Shown: in pieces, positions 1-5,887 of the stretch
How the letters are laid out: each line of letters opens with the position of its first letter
How positions within the stretch are numbered: position 1 is the stretch's first letter
From: Oscillospiraceae bacterium
GTDB taxonomy: Bacteria; Bacillota; Clostridia; Oscillospirales; Oscillospiraceae
Assembly: GCA_031272845.1 (NCBI GenBank)
Contig: JAISTA010000089.1
Coordinates: 1 to 10,121, forward strand
Direction: 5' to 3'
Length of the DNA: 10,121 bases
Notes under the pieces: model-generated
Seen by the model: only the letters and a program-made list of their open reading frames with translations
Databases searched by the model: none
Told to the model about the DNA's origin: nothing
Program-made: the position numbers and the translations under genes

Positions 1-520
1 GGTTAATATTATCGGAAAAATCCTGCTGTCGCTGCTTGAGGTTTACTGCGTTTTCCGCCTGTTTTATCTCGTTTGGGGACGTGAGGTCGGCGTTGATAAC
101 TTCAGAATCCTTATCTATATGCCGATTCTCATTATCCTTGCCTACTCAAAGAAAAGCCTGCTGTCCCGTCTTTTTGACAATCCTGTTTTCCGCTGGCTCG
201 GCAGGATTACGCTTGCGCTGTACCTTTGCCACAGTATGCTGCTCGGCAGATATATAATGACTATAAAACCGCTTATTATGAAGACGAGTGTCATCAAATT
301 CCTTGTTAATATCAGGATTTTCGGTTCAACGCGCGTACAGGTCGTAAACGTTTTGCGCTCAACCATGTTCGATATGGTGTTTTTCCTGATTTTCTGCGTA
401 ATTTGCGCCGCCGCGATAACTTATCTGACGATTCTCGCACTTTGGGTCATTAAAAAGACAAGCGCCGCCTTGGCAAGCCGCGCAAAAACGCCAGAACTTG
501 CAGAACAGGCGAAGGTATAA
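1..520 (+). CDS. Membrane protein, probable acyltransferase-3 family (3' end only)
   Basis: The reading frame is open from base 2 to a TAA at 518-520, giving 172 residues with no start, so the 5' part lies outside the window. The visible part is strongly hydrophobic, with about four membrane segments: one at the left edge, one around IYMPILIILAY, one around ITLALYLCHSMLL, and one near the C-terminus (VFFLIFCVICAAA). A charged cytoplasmic-looking tail follows. The segment FRWLGRITLALYLCH resembles the late-helix pattern of acyltransferase-3 (OafA/NodX-like) proteins, where a 'lg..S...YL.H' block is common. Such enzymes transfer acetyl or succinyl groups to cell-surface polysaccharides, which would suit the neighbouring galU. 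The catalytic N-terminal half is not visible, so the family call is inference; another polytopic membrane protein is possible. Local base composition is clearly more A+T-rich than the rest of the window. Confidence 0.6.
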   Translation, partial: VNIIGKILLSLLEVYCVFRLFYLVWGREVGVDNFRILIYMPILIILAYSKKSLLSRLFDNPVFRWLGRITLALYLCHSMLLGRYIMTIKPLIMKTSVIKFLVNIRIFGSTRVQVVNVLRSTMFDMVFFLIFCVICAAAITYLTILALWVIKKTSAALASRAKTPELAEQAKV

Positions 521-604
521 GGCCTGTACCCACACAAATATTCAGACGAAATCGCAAATCTGCACTCGCCGCGCGGCTTACCGCGCTTTGCGCAGGTCTT
601 TTGT

Positions 605-611
605 AAGGAGA
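605..611 (+). promoter_or_regulatory. Strong Shine-Dalgarno site of galU
   Basis: AAGGAGA lies nine bases before the ATG at 621 and is among the best ribosome-binding sites in the window. It decides the galU start: the same frame is open back to about 498, but those upstream codons overlap the acyltransferase gene and encode no family-like sequence. The 100-base gap that holds it (521-620) shows no clear terminator or promoter. Confidence 0.8.
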
Positions 612-620
612 TATAAACAA

Positions 621-1496
621 ATGAAAGTAACAAAAGCGGTTATACCCGCAGCGGGGCTCGGAACGCGTATGCTCCCGGCGACAAAAACCGTACCTAAGGA
701 AATGCTGCCGCTTGTAGACAAGCCGGTGATTCAGTACATCATCGAGGAGGCTGTCTCCTCCGGGATCGAGGACATTTTGATTGTCACGAACCGCGCAAAA
801 TCCGCGATGGACGATTATTTTGACTTCACGCCCGAGCTTGAAGACCGTCTGATTGCCTCAAACAAGTTCGACGAGCTTGAAACTGTCCGCAAAACAGCCG
901 AAATGGCAAACATTTTCTATGTTCGTCAGCGCGAGACCAAGGGGCTCGGCCACGCCGTTTCGCGCGCAAAGCACTTTGTCGGAAACGAGCCGTTTGCGGT
1001 GCTTCTCGGAGACGACGTTATGATGAGCAAGGTGCCTGTTACAAAGCAGCTTATCGACGCGGCGGAGAAATACGGCGCGGCCGCCGTCGGAACGCAGCGC
1101 GTTTCACCGGACGCTATATCGAAGTACTCGTCGCTGAAGGTTACGCCTATTGAGGGGCGCGTTATGCGCGTTTCCGACATGAACGAAAAGCCGCGTCCTT
1201 CCGAAAAATTCTCCGATTATCCGATTCTCGGGCGGTATATCCTCACGCCTGAAATTTTCGAGATTCTGGAGAGCACTCCACCGGGACACGGCGGCGAGAT
1301 TCAGCTGACGGACGGCTTGCGCCGTCTGCTTGGCGTGCGCGAGATGGTCGCGGTCGATTTCGAGGGCGTTCGCTACGATACCGGCAACCTCAAGGGCTTT
1401 TTAGAGGCGACGATTGACTTCGCGCTTGCCGCGCCCGACATCGGCGACTGGCTTAGGTCCTTTTTGCGCGCAAAGGCGGAAGCTCTTGGCTTATAG
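621..1496 (+). CDS. galU: UTP-glucose-1-phosphate uridylyltransferase
   Basis: The product joins UTP and glucose-1-phosphate to give UDP-glucose and pyrophosphate in the cytoplasm, supplying glucosyl units for teichoic acid, glycolipid and capsule synthesis. The 291-residue protein has the usual length of the GalU/GtaB family. The nucleotide-binding loop is at residues 10-22 (AAGLGTRMLPATK), followed by PKEMLPLVDKP at 25-35. The metal-binding acidic pair is in LLGDD (D131, D132), and the late YDTGN motif is at 252-256 after GGEIQLTDG. The ATG at 621 is preceded by a strong Shine-Dalgarno site and gives the expected MKVTKAVIPAAG N-terminus. Nothing is missing or broken. Its last 11 bases overlap the preferred start of larC. 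Adjacency to the acyltransferase fragment suggests an envelope-glycan context, but GalU is a general housekeeping enzyme. Symbol galU and gtaB are equivalent here. Confidence 0.96.
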   Translation: MKVTKAVIPAAGLGTRMLPATKTVPKEMLPLVDKPVIQYIIEEAVSSGIEDILIVTNRAKSAMDDYFDFTPELEDRLIASNKFDELETVRKTAEMANIFYVRQRETKGLGHAVSRAKHFVGNEPFAVLLGDDVMMSKVPVTKQLIDAAEKYGAAAVGTQRVSPDAISKYSSLKVTPIEGRVMRVSDMNEKPRPSEKFSDYPILGRYILTPEIFEILESTPPGHGGEIQLTDGLRRLLGVREMVAVDFEGVRYDTGNLKGFLEATIDFALAAPDIGDWLRSFLRAKAEALGL

Positions 1497-2718
1497 CAGC
1501 GGCGCTAAAATTCATCTGAGCCTGCAAATGGGCTGCGCGGGCGATATGCTGACAGGCGCGCTTTTCTCCCTGCTGTCTGAGGAAAAGCAGGCTGAGTTTT
1601 TGCGGGAAATCAACGCCTGCGGCATTCCTGACTGTGAAATTTCGGCGGAAAACGCGATAAAAATGGGTGTTTCCGGAACGCGTATGCATGTTATGACGCG
1701 CTTCGGCGAGGAGGGGGCTGTACGCGATTCGTTGCATACACATCAGCATACGGGCACGCCGAAGCACGCACGTTCGCATACTCCGGCCGCCGCGCCTGAA
1801 CCGAAATACTACTCCTATCCCGAGGTGCGCGGCATAATCGCGGGGCTGAAGCTGCCGCCGGAGGTCATTTCCGGGGCGCTTGAGGTATACGCGCTTCTTG
1901 CCGGAGCTGAAAGCCGTGTGCACGGGGAAAGCCTCGAGCAAATGCATTTTCACGAGGTCGGCGCGGTGGACGCGATTGCCGACATCTGCGGCGTTTGTCT
2001 GCTGTTTTTCATGCTGGGCGCGGCGGAGATTACGGCGAGCGCCGTTGCGACAGGGTTCGGACACATTAAGTGCGCACACGGGATTCTGCCTGTGCCGGTT
2101 CCGGCCTGCTGCGAGCTTCTCGGCGGGATTCCTTGGCAAAACGGAGACGTTCAGGGTGAGCTTTTGACTCCGACAGGCGCTGCTCTGCTGAAGTATTTTG
2201 TCACGCGGTTTGATGTGAAGAACGAAACGCTGACGATTGTAAAGACAGGCTACGGCTTTGGTATGAAGGACTTTCCGAAGCTGAACGCCGTTCGCGCTTT
2301 TTGGTGCGAGACAGCGCCGAAGCAGGACGAAATTCTTGAGCTGAAGTGCGATATGGACGACATTACGGGCGAGGAAATCGGCCTTGCGTCGCAGCTTTTG
2401 CTGGACGCGGGGGCGCTGGACGTGTTTACGTCGCCGATTTTTATGAAAAAGCAGCGCCCGGGCGTTGAGCTTACGGTGCTCTGCCGAATCGAGGATGAGG
2501 AGCGGTTTTTGAGCCTTATCTTCCGCCACACGACCACAATCGGAATCCGGAAGTCGCTCAAACAGCGGGCGGTTTTGTCGCGCGAGGCTGTCACACGGCA
2601 GAGCGCATACGGCGAAATTCGCGCAAAGGTCAGCTCCGGCTACGGCGCGGTGCGTGAAAAGCCGGAGTTTGACGATTTATCGGACATAATAAAGAAGAAC
2701 AACACTACTGAATGCTGA
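1486..2718 (+). CDS. larC: Nickel-pincer cofactor nickel insertase LarC (single reading frame)
   Basis: LarC inserts nickel into pyridinium-3,5-bisthiocarboxylate mononucleotide in a CTP-dependent reaction, completing the nickel-pincer cofactor of lactate racemase and related LarA enzymes. With the TTG at 1486 the protein is 410 residues. Features in order: GCAGDM at 16-21; a histidine-rich linker at 84-98 (H84, H86, H88, H94, H98), probably nickel-binding; MHFHEVGAVD at 153-162; LLTPTGAALL at about 226-235; and a LarC2-type second half with CDMDDITGEE (288-297), KKQRPG (321-326) and TTTIGIR (349-355). In Lactobacillus plantarum the two halves are joined by a programmed frameshift; here one frame encodes both. 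The frame is open back to 1414, but residues before 1486 look unlike the family. AAGGCGG lies just upstream, and the TTG overlaps the end of galU. ATG 1528 is an alternative but would cut the first strand. The N-terminal motif differs from the common FSGISGDM. No larA, larB or larE is in the window. Confidence 0.9.
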   Translation: MAYSSGAKIHLSLQMGCAGDMLTGALFSLLSEEKQAEFLREINACGIPDCEISAENAIKMGVSGTRMHVMTRFGEEGAVRDSLHTHQHTGTPKHARSHTPAAAPEPKYYSYPEVRGIIAGLKLPPEVISGALEVYALLAGAESRVHGESLEQMHFHEVGAVDAIADICGVCLLFFMLGAAEITASAVATGFGHIKCAHGILPVPVPACCELLGGIPWQNGDVQGELLTPTGAALLKYFVTRFDVKNETLTIVKTGYGFGMKDFPKLNAVRAFWCETAPKQDEILELKCDMDDITGEEIGLASQLLLDAGALDVFTSPIFMKKQRPGVELTVLCRIEDEERFLSLIFRHTTTIGIRKSLKQRAVLSREAVTRQSAYGEIRAKVSSGYGAVREKPEFDDLSDIIKKNNTTEC

Positions 2719-4238
2719 AAATAACAAGCCTTACAATAACACTCAAAAAAGACCTGCGCAGTATAATTTCCGGCTTTTCCTTTGACCTCAGAGACGGAGA
2801 CAAGGCTGTCATAATCGGCGAGGAGGGCGACGGAAAGTCAACTCTGCTAAAGGCAATCTACGACCCGCAGCTAATCGAAAGCTACGCCGAAATTTCGGGT
2901 GACATCAACACGCGCGGAACGCGGCTCGGCTATCTGCCGCAGGCAATGGACGAGGACATTCTGGCGCTTACCGTTTCGGACTACACCGCCGGGTTTGACG
3001 GGTTCTGGGACTTGTCCCCCGCCGATATCGCGGCTTACACGGCGCAGCTGTCGCTGCCGGTTGGCTTTTGCTACTCTGACGGCGTTATAGGCACGCTCTC
3101 CGGCGGAGAGCAGACAAAGCTGAATCTGCTGAAGCTGTTGATTGAAAACCCGGACGTTTATCTGCTTGACGAGCCGTCTAATGACATTGATATAGACGCG
3201 CTGGAGTTTCTTGAGGATTTTATTAACTCCTCAATTAAGCCGGTGCTGTTTGTCTCGCACGACGAAACACTGATTGAAAACACCGCAAACGTAATAATCC
3301 ACATTGAACAGGTGCGCAAAAAGCAGGTTCCGCGCGCGACGGTTGTGCGGATGAGCTACCCGGAGTATTACGAGCGCAGAATCGCGGCGTTTCATCGGCA
3401 GTCTCAGCTTGCGGCGGGTGAGCGCGCGGAGTTGAAGAAAAAGCTCGACCGATACAACAGGATCGCCCAAAAGGTCGAGCATCAGCAGAACGTAATTTCG
3501 CGCGGCGACCCGCACGGCGGGCAGCTGCTCAAGAAAAAAATGCACGCCGTCAAGGCGCAGGAAAAGCGGCTGGACAAAGAGGAGGAGAATCTAACCGATT
3601 TTCCCGACCTTGAAGAGGCGATCAGCCTCAAGTTTCCGGCCGAATGCTCCGTCCCGGCGGGTAAGGTGATAATTGATATTACCGTGCCGCAGCTTACTGT
3701 CGGCGAGGGTGAGGATATGCGCGTACTGGCGGAAAACCTGTCTCTGCGCGTTGAGGGACGCGAGCGGGTTTGTATTGTCGGGAAAAACGGCACGGGAAAG
3801 TCCACATTTCTAAAGCTGATTGCGCGGGAGCTGCTTTCGCGGTGCGACGTTAATGCGGGGTATATGCCGCAGAACTACTTTGACCTGCTGCCAAAGGACA
3901 AGACGCCCGTTGAATTCATCGCGCCGTCCGGCAAAAAGGAGGATGTGACCCGTGCGCGGACGCTTCTCGGCTCGGCAAAATTTACACCCAACGAGATGGA
4001 AAGCCTTTTGTCAGACGTTTCAGGCGGGCAAAAGGCGAAATGCGCGTTTATAAAGCTGATTTTCGACCGATGCAATGTACTTGTGCTTGACGAGCCGACG
4101 CGGAATCTGTCGCCGCTTTCAGGTCCCGTTATACGCGGGATTTTAAACGAATTCGGCGGCGCGATTATCGCGGTATCGCACGACAGAAAGTTTATAGAGG
4201 AGGTCGCCGACAGGTGTGTTGCAATTGAAAAGCCTTGA
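2712..4238 (+). CDS. ABC-F family ATPase with two nucleotide-binding domains
   Basis: This 508-residue soluble protein has two ABC ATPase domains and no membrane segment, the plan of ABC-F proteins, which act on ribosomes as translation factors or antibiotic-protection proteins. Domain 1: Walker A GEEGDGKST (36-44), signature LSGGEQ (129-134), Walker B LLDEPSNDID (catalytic E154, D-loop D160), switch VSHD (181-184). A charged, probably coiled-coil linker rich in K, E and Q follows (about 220-310), in the place of the ABC-F interdomain arm. Domain 2: GKNGTGKST (357-365), signature VSGGQ (436-440), Walker B LDEPTRNLSP (E461), VSHD (488-491). The second D-loop reads RNLSPLSGPV rather than NHLD. 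The ATG shares bases with the larC stop (ATGCTGA, 7-base overlap), so translation is probably coupled. Similar DEPTRN-type ABC-F proteins occur across Firmicutes, as far as I recall, without settled function. A resistance role cannot be inferred from sequence alone. Confidence 0.9.
   Translation: MLKITSLTITLKKDLRSIISGFSFDLRDGDKAVIIGEEGDGKSTLLKAIYDPQLIESYAEISGDINTRGTRLGYLPQAMDEDILALTVSDYTAGFDGFWDLSPADIAAYTAQLSLPVGFCYSDGVIGTLSGGEQTKLNLLKLLIENPDVYLLDEPSNDIDIDALEFLEDFINSSIKPVLFVSHDETLIENTANVIIHIEQVRKKQVPRATVVRMSYPEYYERRIAAFHRQSQLAAGERAELKKKLDRYNRIAQKVEHQQNVISRGDPHGGQLLKKKMHAVKAQEKRLDKEEENLTDFPDLEEAISLKFPAECSVPAGKVIIDITVPQLTVGEGEDMRVLAENLSLRVEGRERVCIVGKNGTGKSTFLKLIARELLSRCDVNAGYMPQNYFDLLPKDKTPVEFIAPSGKKEDVTRARTLLGSAKFTPNEMESLLSDVSGGQKAKCAFIKLIFDRCNVLVLDEPTRNLSPLSGPVIRGILNEFGGAIIAVSHDRKFIEEVADRCVAIEKP
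4198..4203 (+). promoter_or_regulatory. Shine-Dalgarno site of birA inside the ABC-F gene
   Basis: A perfect AGGAGG lies in the last codons of the ABC-F gene, 12 bases before the GTG at 4216. The spacing is somewhat long, but this is the only strong site near the start of the ligase frame, and it supports the GTG at 4216 over the TTG at 4219 or 4225. Confidence 0.6.
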
Positions 4239-4917
4239 TCTAAACTACCTGGAGCGTACCGCCGAAAAATCAGGTATAGTCCTGCGCGCTTACCGCGAGG
4301 TTACCTCGACAAACGACATTTGTCTTGTGGATAGAGAGGCTGACGCGGTCGCCGCCTCAGGGCAGACCTCCGGGCGCGGAACGCGGGGGCGGCCATATAT
4401 CTGCCCGATCGGATACGGTGTATATTTTTCCGTTAAAATCCGCAAAACCGGCGCGAGCTCTGATTTTTTGCGCGCGGTAACGCCAATGTGCGGCGTGAGC
4501 CTTGCGCTTGCGGTGCGCGGTAAAACCGGAAAGGACGCGCGGATTAAGTGGGTAAACGACCTGTATTTGTCGGGGAAGAAAATCGCCGGGATACTTTGCG
4601 AATACAACGGCAGGGATATAATCTGCGGTATCGGTCTGAATCTGTTCTTATCGGAGGCGGTAGCGGAAGTCCCCGGCGCGGGAAGCCTGTTTGCAGACGG
4701 CGATACACCGCCTGAGCACACGGCCGAGGATATTGTCCTGGATACGGTGCGCGGAATATTGCGGTGCGCCGACAGCCCCGAAGAGTGCTTTGAGCAGTAT
4801 CGCGGGCTGCTGCTGCCTGAGTACAGGCAATACACCGTTTTGCGATTAAATCCGGACTTTACACTCACCGTGCGGGATTCCGGCGGCGGTGAAATTACAT
4901 TTGATTCGCCTATTTGA
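4216..4917 (+). CDS. birA: Biotin-protein ligase without DNA-binding domain
   Basis: The enzyme activates biotin with ATP to biotinyl-AMP and attaches it to a lysine of carrier proteins such as acetyl-CoA carboxylase BCCP. The 233-residue protein starts directly with the catalytic domain. TSTN (30-33) and TSGRGTRGR (51-59) match the biotin and adenylate loops. KWVND (K111-D115) followed by LSGKKIAGILCE matches the 'KWPNDl...KlaGIL.E' block with its catalytic lysine, and CGIGLNL follows. There is no N-terminal winged-helix domain, so this is a monofunctional ligase and should not repress transcription as E. coli BirA does. The C-terminal SH3-like part is short, ending in GGGEITFDSPI. The GTG start at 4216 overlaps the ABC-F gene by 23 bases. 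bioY follows after 28 bases, which fits a biotin import-and-attachment pair. Confidence 0.93.
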   Translation: MLQLKSLDLNYLERTAEKSGIVLRAYREVTSTNDICLVDREADAVAASGQTSGRGTRGRPYICPIGYGVYFSVKIRKTGASSDFLRAVTPMCGVSLALAVRGKTGKDARIKWVNDLYLSGKKIAGILCEYNGRDIICGIGLNLFLSEAVAEVPGAGSLFADGDTPPEHTAEDIVLDTVRGILRCADSPEECFEQYRGLLLPEYRQYTVLRLNPDFTLTVRDSGGGEITFDSPI

Positions 4918-4945
4918 GCGACAAAATTTTTTTAGAGGTATACCA

Positions 4946-5509
4946 ATGAAACTGAAGGATCTTGTTGTAATAGCCGTATTTGCCGCGCTTTTGTGCGTGC
5001 TTGCTCCGATAGCCGTGCCGATTGGACCGGTGCCTATATCGCTTGCGACGTTTGTAATCTATCTTGCGGCGTTTGTACTCGGCACGAAGCGCGCCGCCCT
5101 CTCCGTTGCGCTGTACCTGCTGCTCGGCCTTATCGGAATTCCTGTGTTCGCAGGCTTTGTCGGCGGCTTCCAGAAGTTTACGTCGCCGACAGCAGGGTAT
5201 CTTGTCGGATACCTGCCGCTTGCGGCAATCGCGGGTCTGCGAATCCCGCGCCGCGCCGCCGGTTTTTACTCGCCGCGCAATATTGTGTTTCCGGTACTGC
5301 TCGCTGTTCTCGGAACGGCGGTGCTGTACACCCTCGGAACCGCTTGGTTTATGCTCGGCTCGCACCTTTCGCTTGCAAAATCGCTGACACTGTGCGTGCT
5401 GCCGTTCTTGCCGGGCGACGCGGCAAAAATCGCCGTCGCGGCCGTTGCAGCTCCCGCGCTTTGCGCGGCGCTGTCGCGCGTCAACATTCTGGGCAAGCCG
5501 AACGCGTAA
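4946..5509 (+). CDS. bioY: Biotin transporter substrate-binding subunit BioY
   Basis: BioY is the biotin-binding membrane (S) component of ECF-type transporters; it works with the shared EcfA/A'/T energising module, which is not encoded in this window. The protein has 187 residues, the normal size, with about six hydrophobic segments. Family hallmarks are GPVPISLATFVIYLAAFVLG (about 27-46), the loop IGIPVFAGFVGG followed by FTSPTAGYLVGY, and the late VLPFLPGDAAKI block. The ATG at 4946 is preceded by AGAGG (4934-4938) with seven bases of spacing. The frame extends upstream to 4889, but those codons lie within birA and look unlike the family. Proximity to a monofunctional biotin ligase, with no biotin synthesis genes nearby, suggests biotin scavenging. 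No regulator-binding palindrome was recognised in the 28 bases before it. Confidence 0.95.
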   Translation: MKLKDLVVIAVFAALLCVLAPIAVPIGPVPISLATFVIYLAAFVLGTKRAALSVALYLLLGLIGIPVFAGFVGGFQKFTSPTAGYLVGYLPLAAIAGLRIPRRAAGFYSPRNIVFPVLLAVLGTAVLYTLGTAWFMLGSHLSLAKSLTLCVLPFLPGDAAKIAVAAVAAPALCAALSRVNILGKPNA

Positions 5510-5528
5510 GAACGCGGATAAACTTGAG

Positions 5529-5867
5529 ATGGATGATTTTCCGCAATTCATGAAGCAACCCGCAAACATTGTTCCGGCGGTTCAGCAAAACACTCCTGAA
5601 ACCGAAGGGTACTTCTACACAGGACTTGACGGCAGCCAAATGGCTTTTTGGACGTGCCGCGCCGACAGAAGCTCAGCAAAGCACACGCATACCTTTGACG
5701 AGTATCTTGTGTGCGTCGGTGGGAAACTAACGGCATACCTGAACGGTGAAGCTCACGCGCTATCTGTCGGAGAGGAGCTGCTGATTCCCGCCGGTACCGA
5801 GCATTATGAAGAAAGCGCCGCCGGAACAAGGACAATTCACGCTTTCGGCGGCCGTCGAATTCAGTAA
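5529..5867 (+). CDS. Small single-domain cupin protein, function unknown
   Basis: This 112-residue protein has one cupin beta-barrel domain. Motif 1 is HTHTFDEYLVCVGG, giving likely metal ligands H52, H54 and E58. Motif 2 is IPAGTEH, giving H92. All four usual ligands are therefore present and metal binding is plausible. The N-terminal block (MDDFPQFMKQPAN, then EGYFYTGLDGSQMAFWTC) and the C-terminal block (AGTRTIHAFGG) resemble small cupins that I recall from Clostridia and related anaerobes, none with an assigned reaction that I can name. The ATG at 5529 was chosen because the family-like sequence begins there; its ribosome-binding site is weak and ATG 5550 is possible. It starts 19 bases after bioY and ends 20 bases before recG. 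The context does not reveal its job; sugar- or amino-acid-binding, sensing or isomerase roles are all open. Confidence 0.8.
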   Translation: MDDFPQFMKQPANIVPAVQQNTPETEGYFYTGLDGSQMAFWTCRADRSSAKHTHTFDEYLVCVGGKLTAYLNGEAHALSVGEELLIPAGTEHYEESAAGTRTIHAFGGRRIQ

Positions 5868-5887
5868 GAAGCCGGGGCGGCTGATAA

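Noticed and set aside
588..617. Promoter-like TTGCGC, 17-base spacer, then ATATAA before galU
   Set aside because: The -35 match is poor and the -10-like element is beside the Shine-Dalgarno site, so transcription would begin at or after the start codon.
498..620. Upstream extension of the galU frame to 498
   Set aside because: It overlaps the acyltransferase gene and encodes residues unlike GalU; the strong ribosome site selects ATG 621.
1453..2529. Long open frame of 358 codons on the - strand, antisense to larC
   Set aside because: The translation is rich in Arg, His and Gln with no recognisable domain, and the + strand encodes a clear LarC. Codon bias in G+C-rich genes commonly leaves antisense frames open.
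4290..4868. Antisense open frame of 192 codons over birA
   Set aside because: Low-complexity Ser/Arg/Pro-rich translation with no motif; birA on the other strand is well supported.
4924..4933. AAATTTTTTT run before bioY as a possible terminator tail
   Set aside because: No GC-rich hairpin precedes it, and the bioY ribosome site follows at once.
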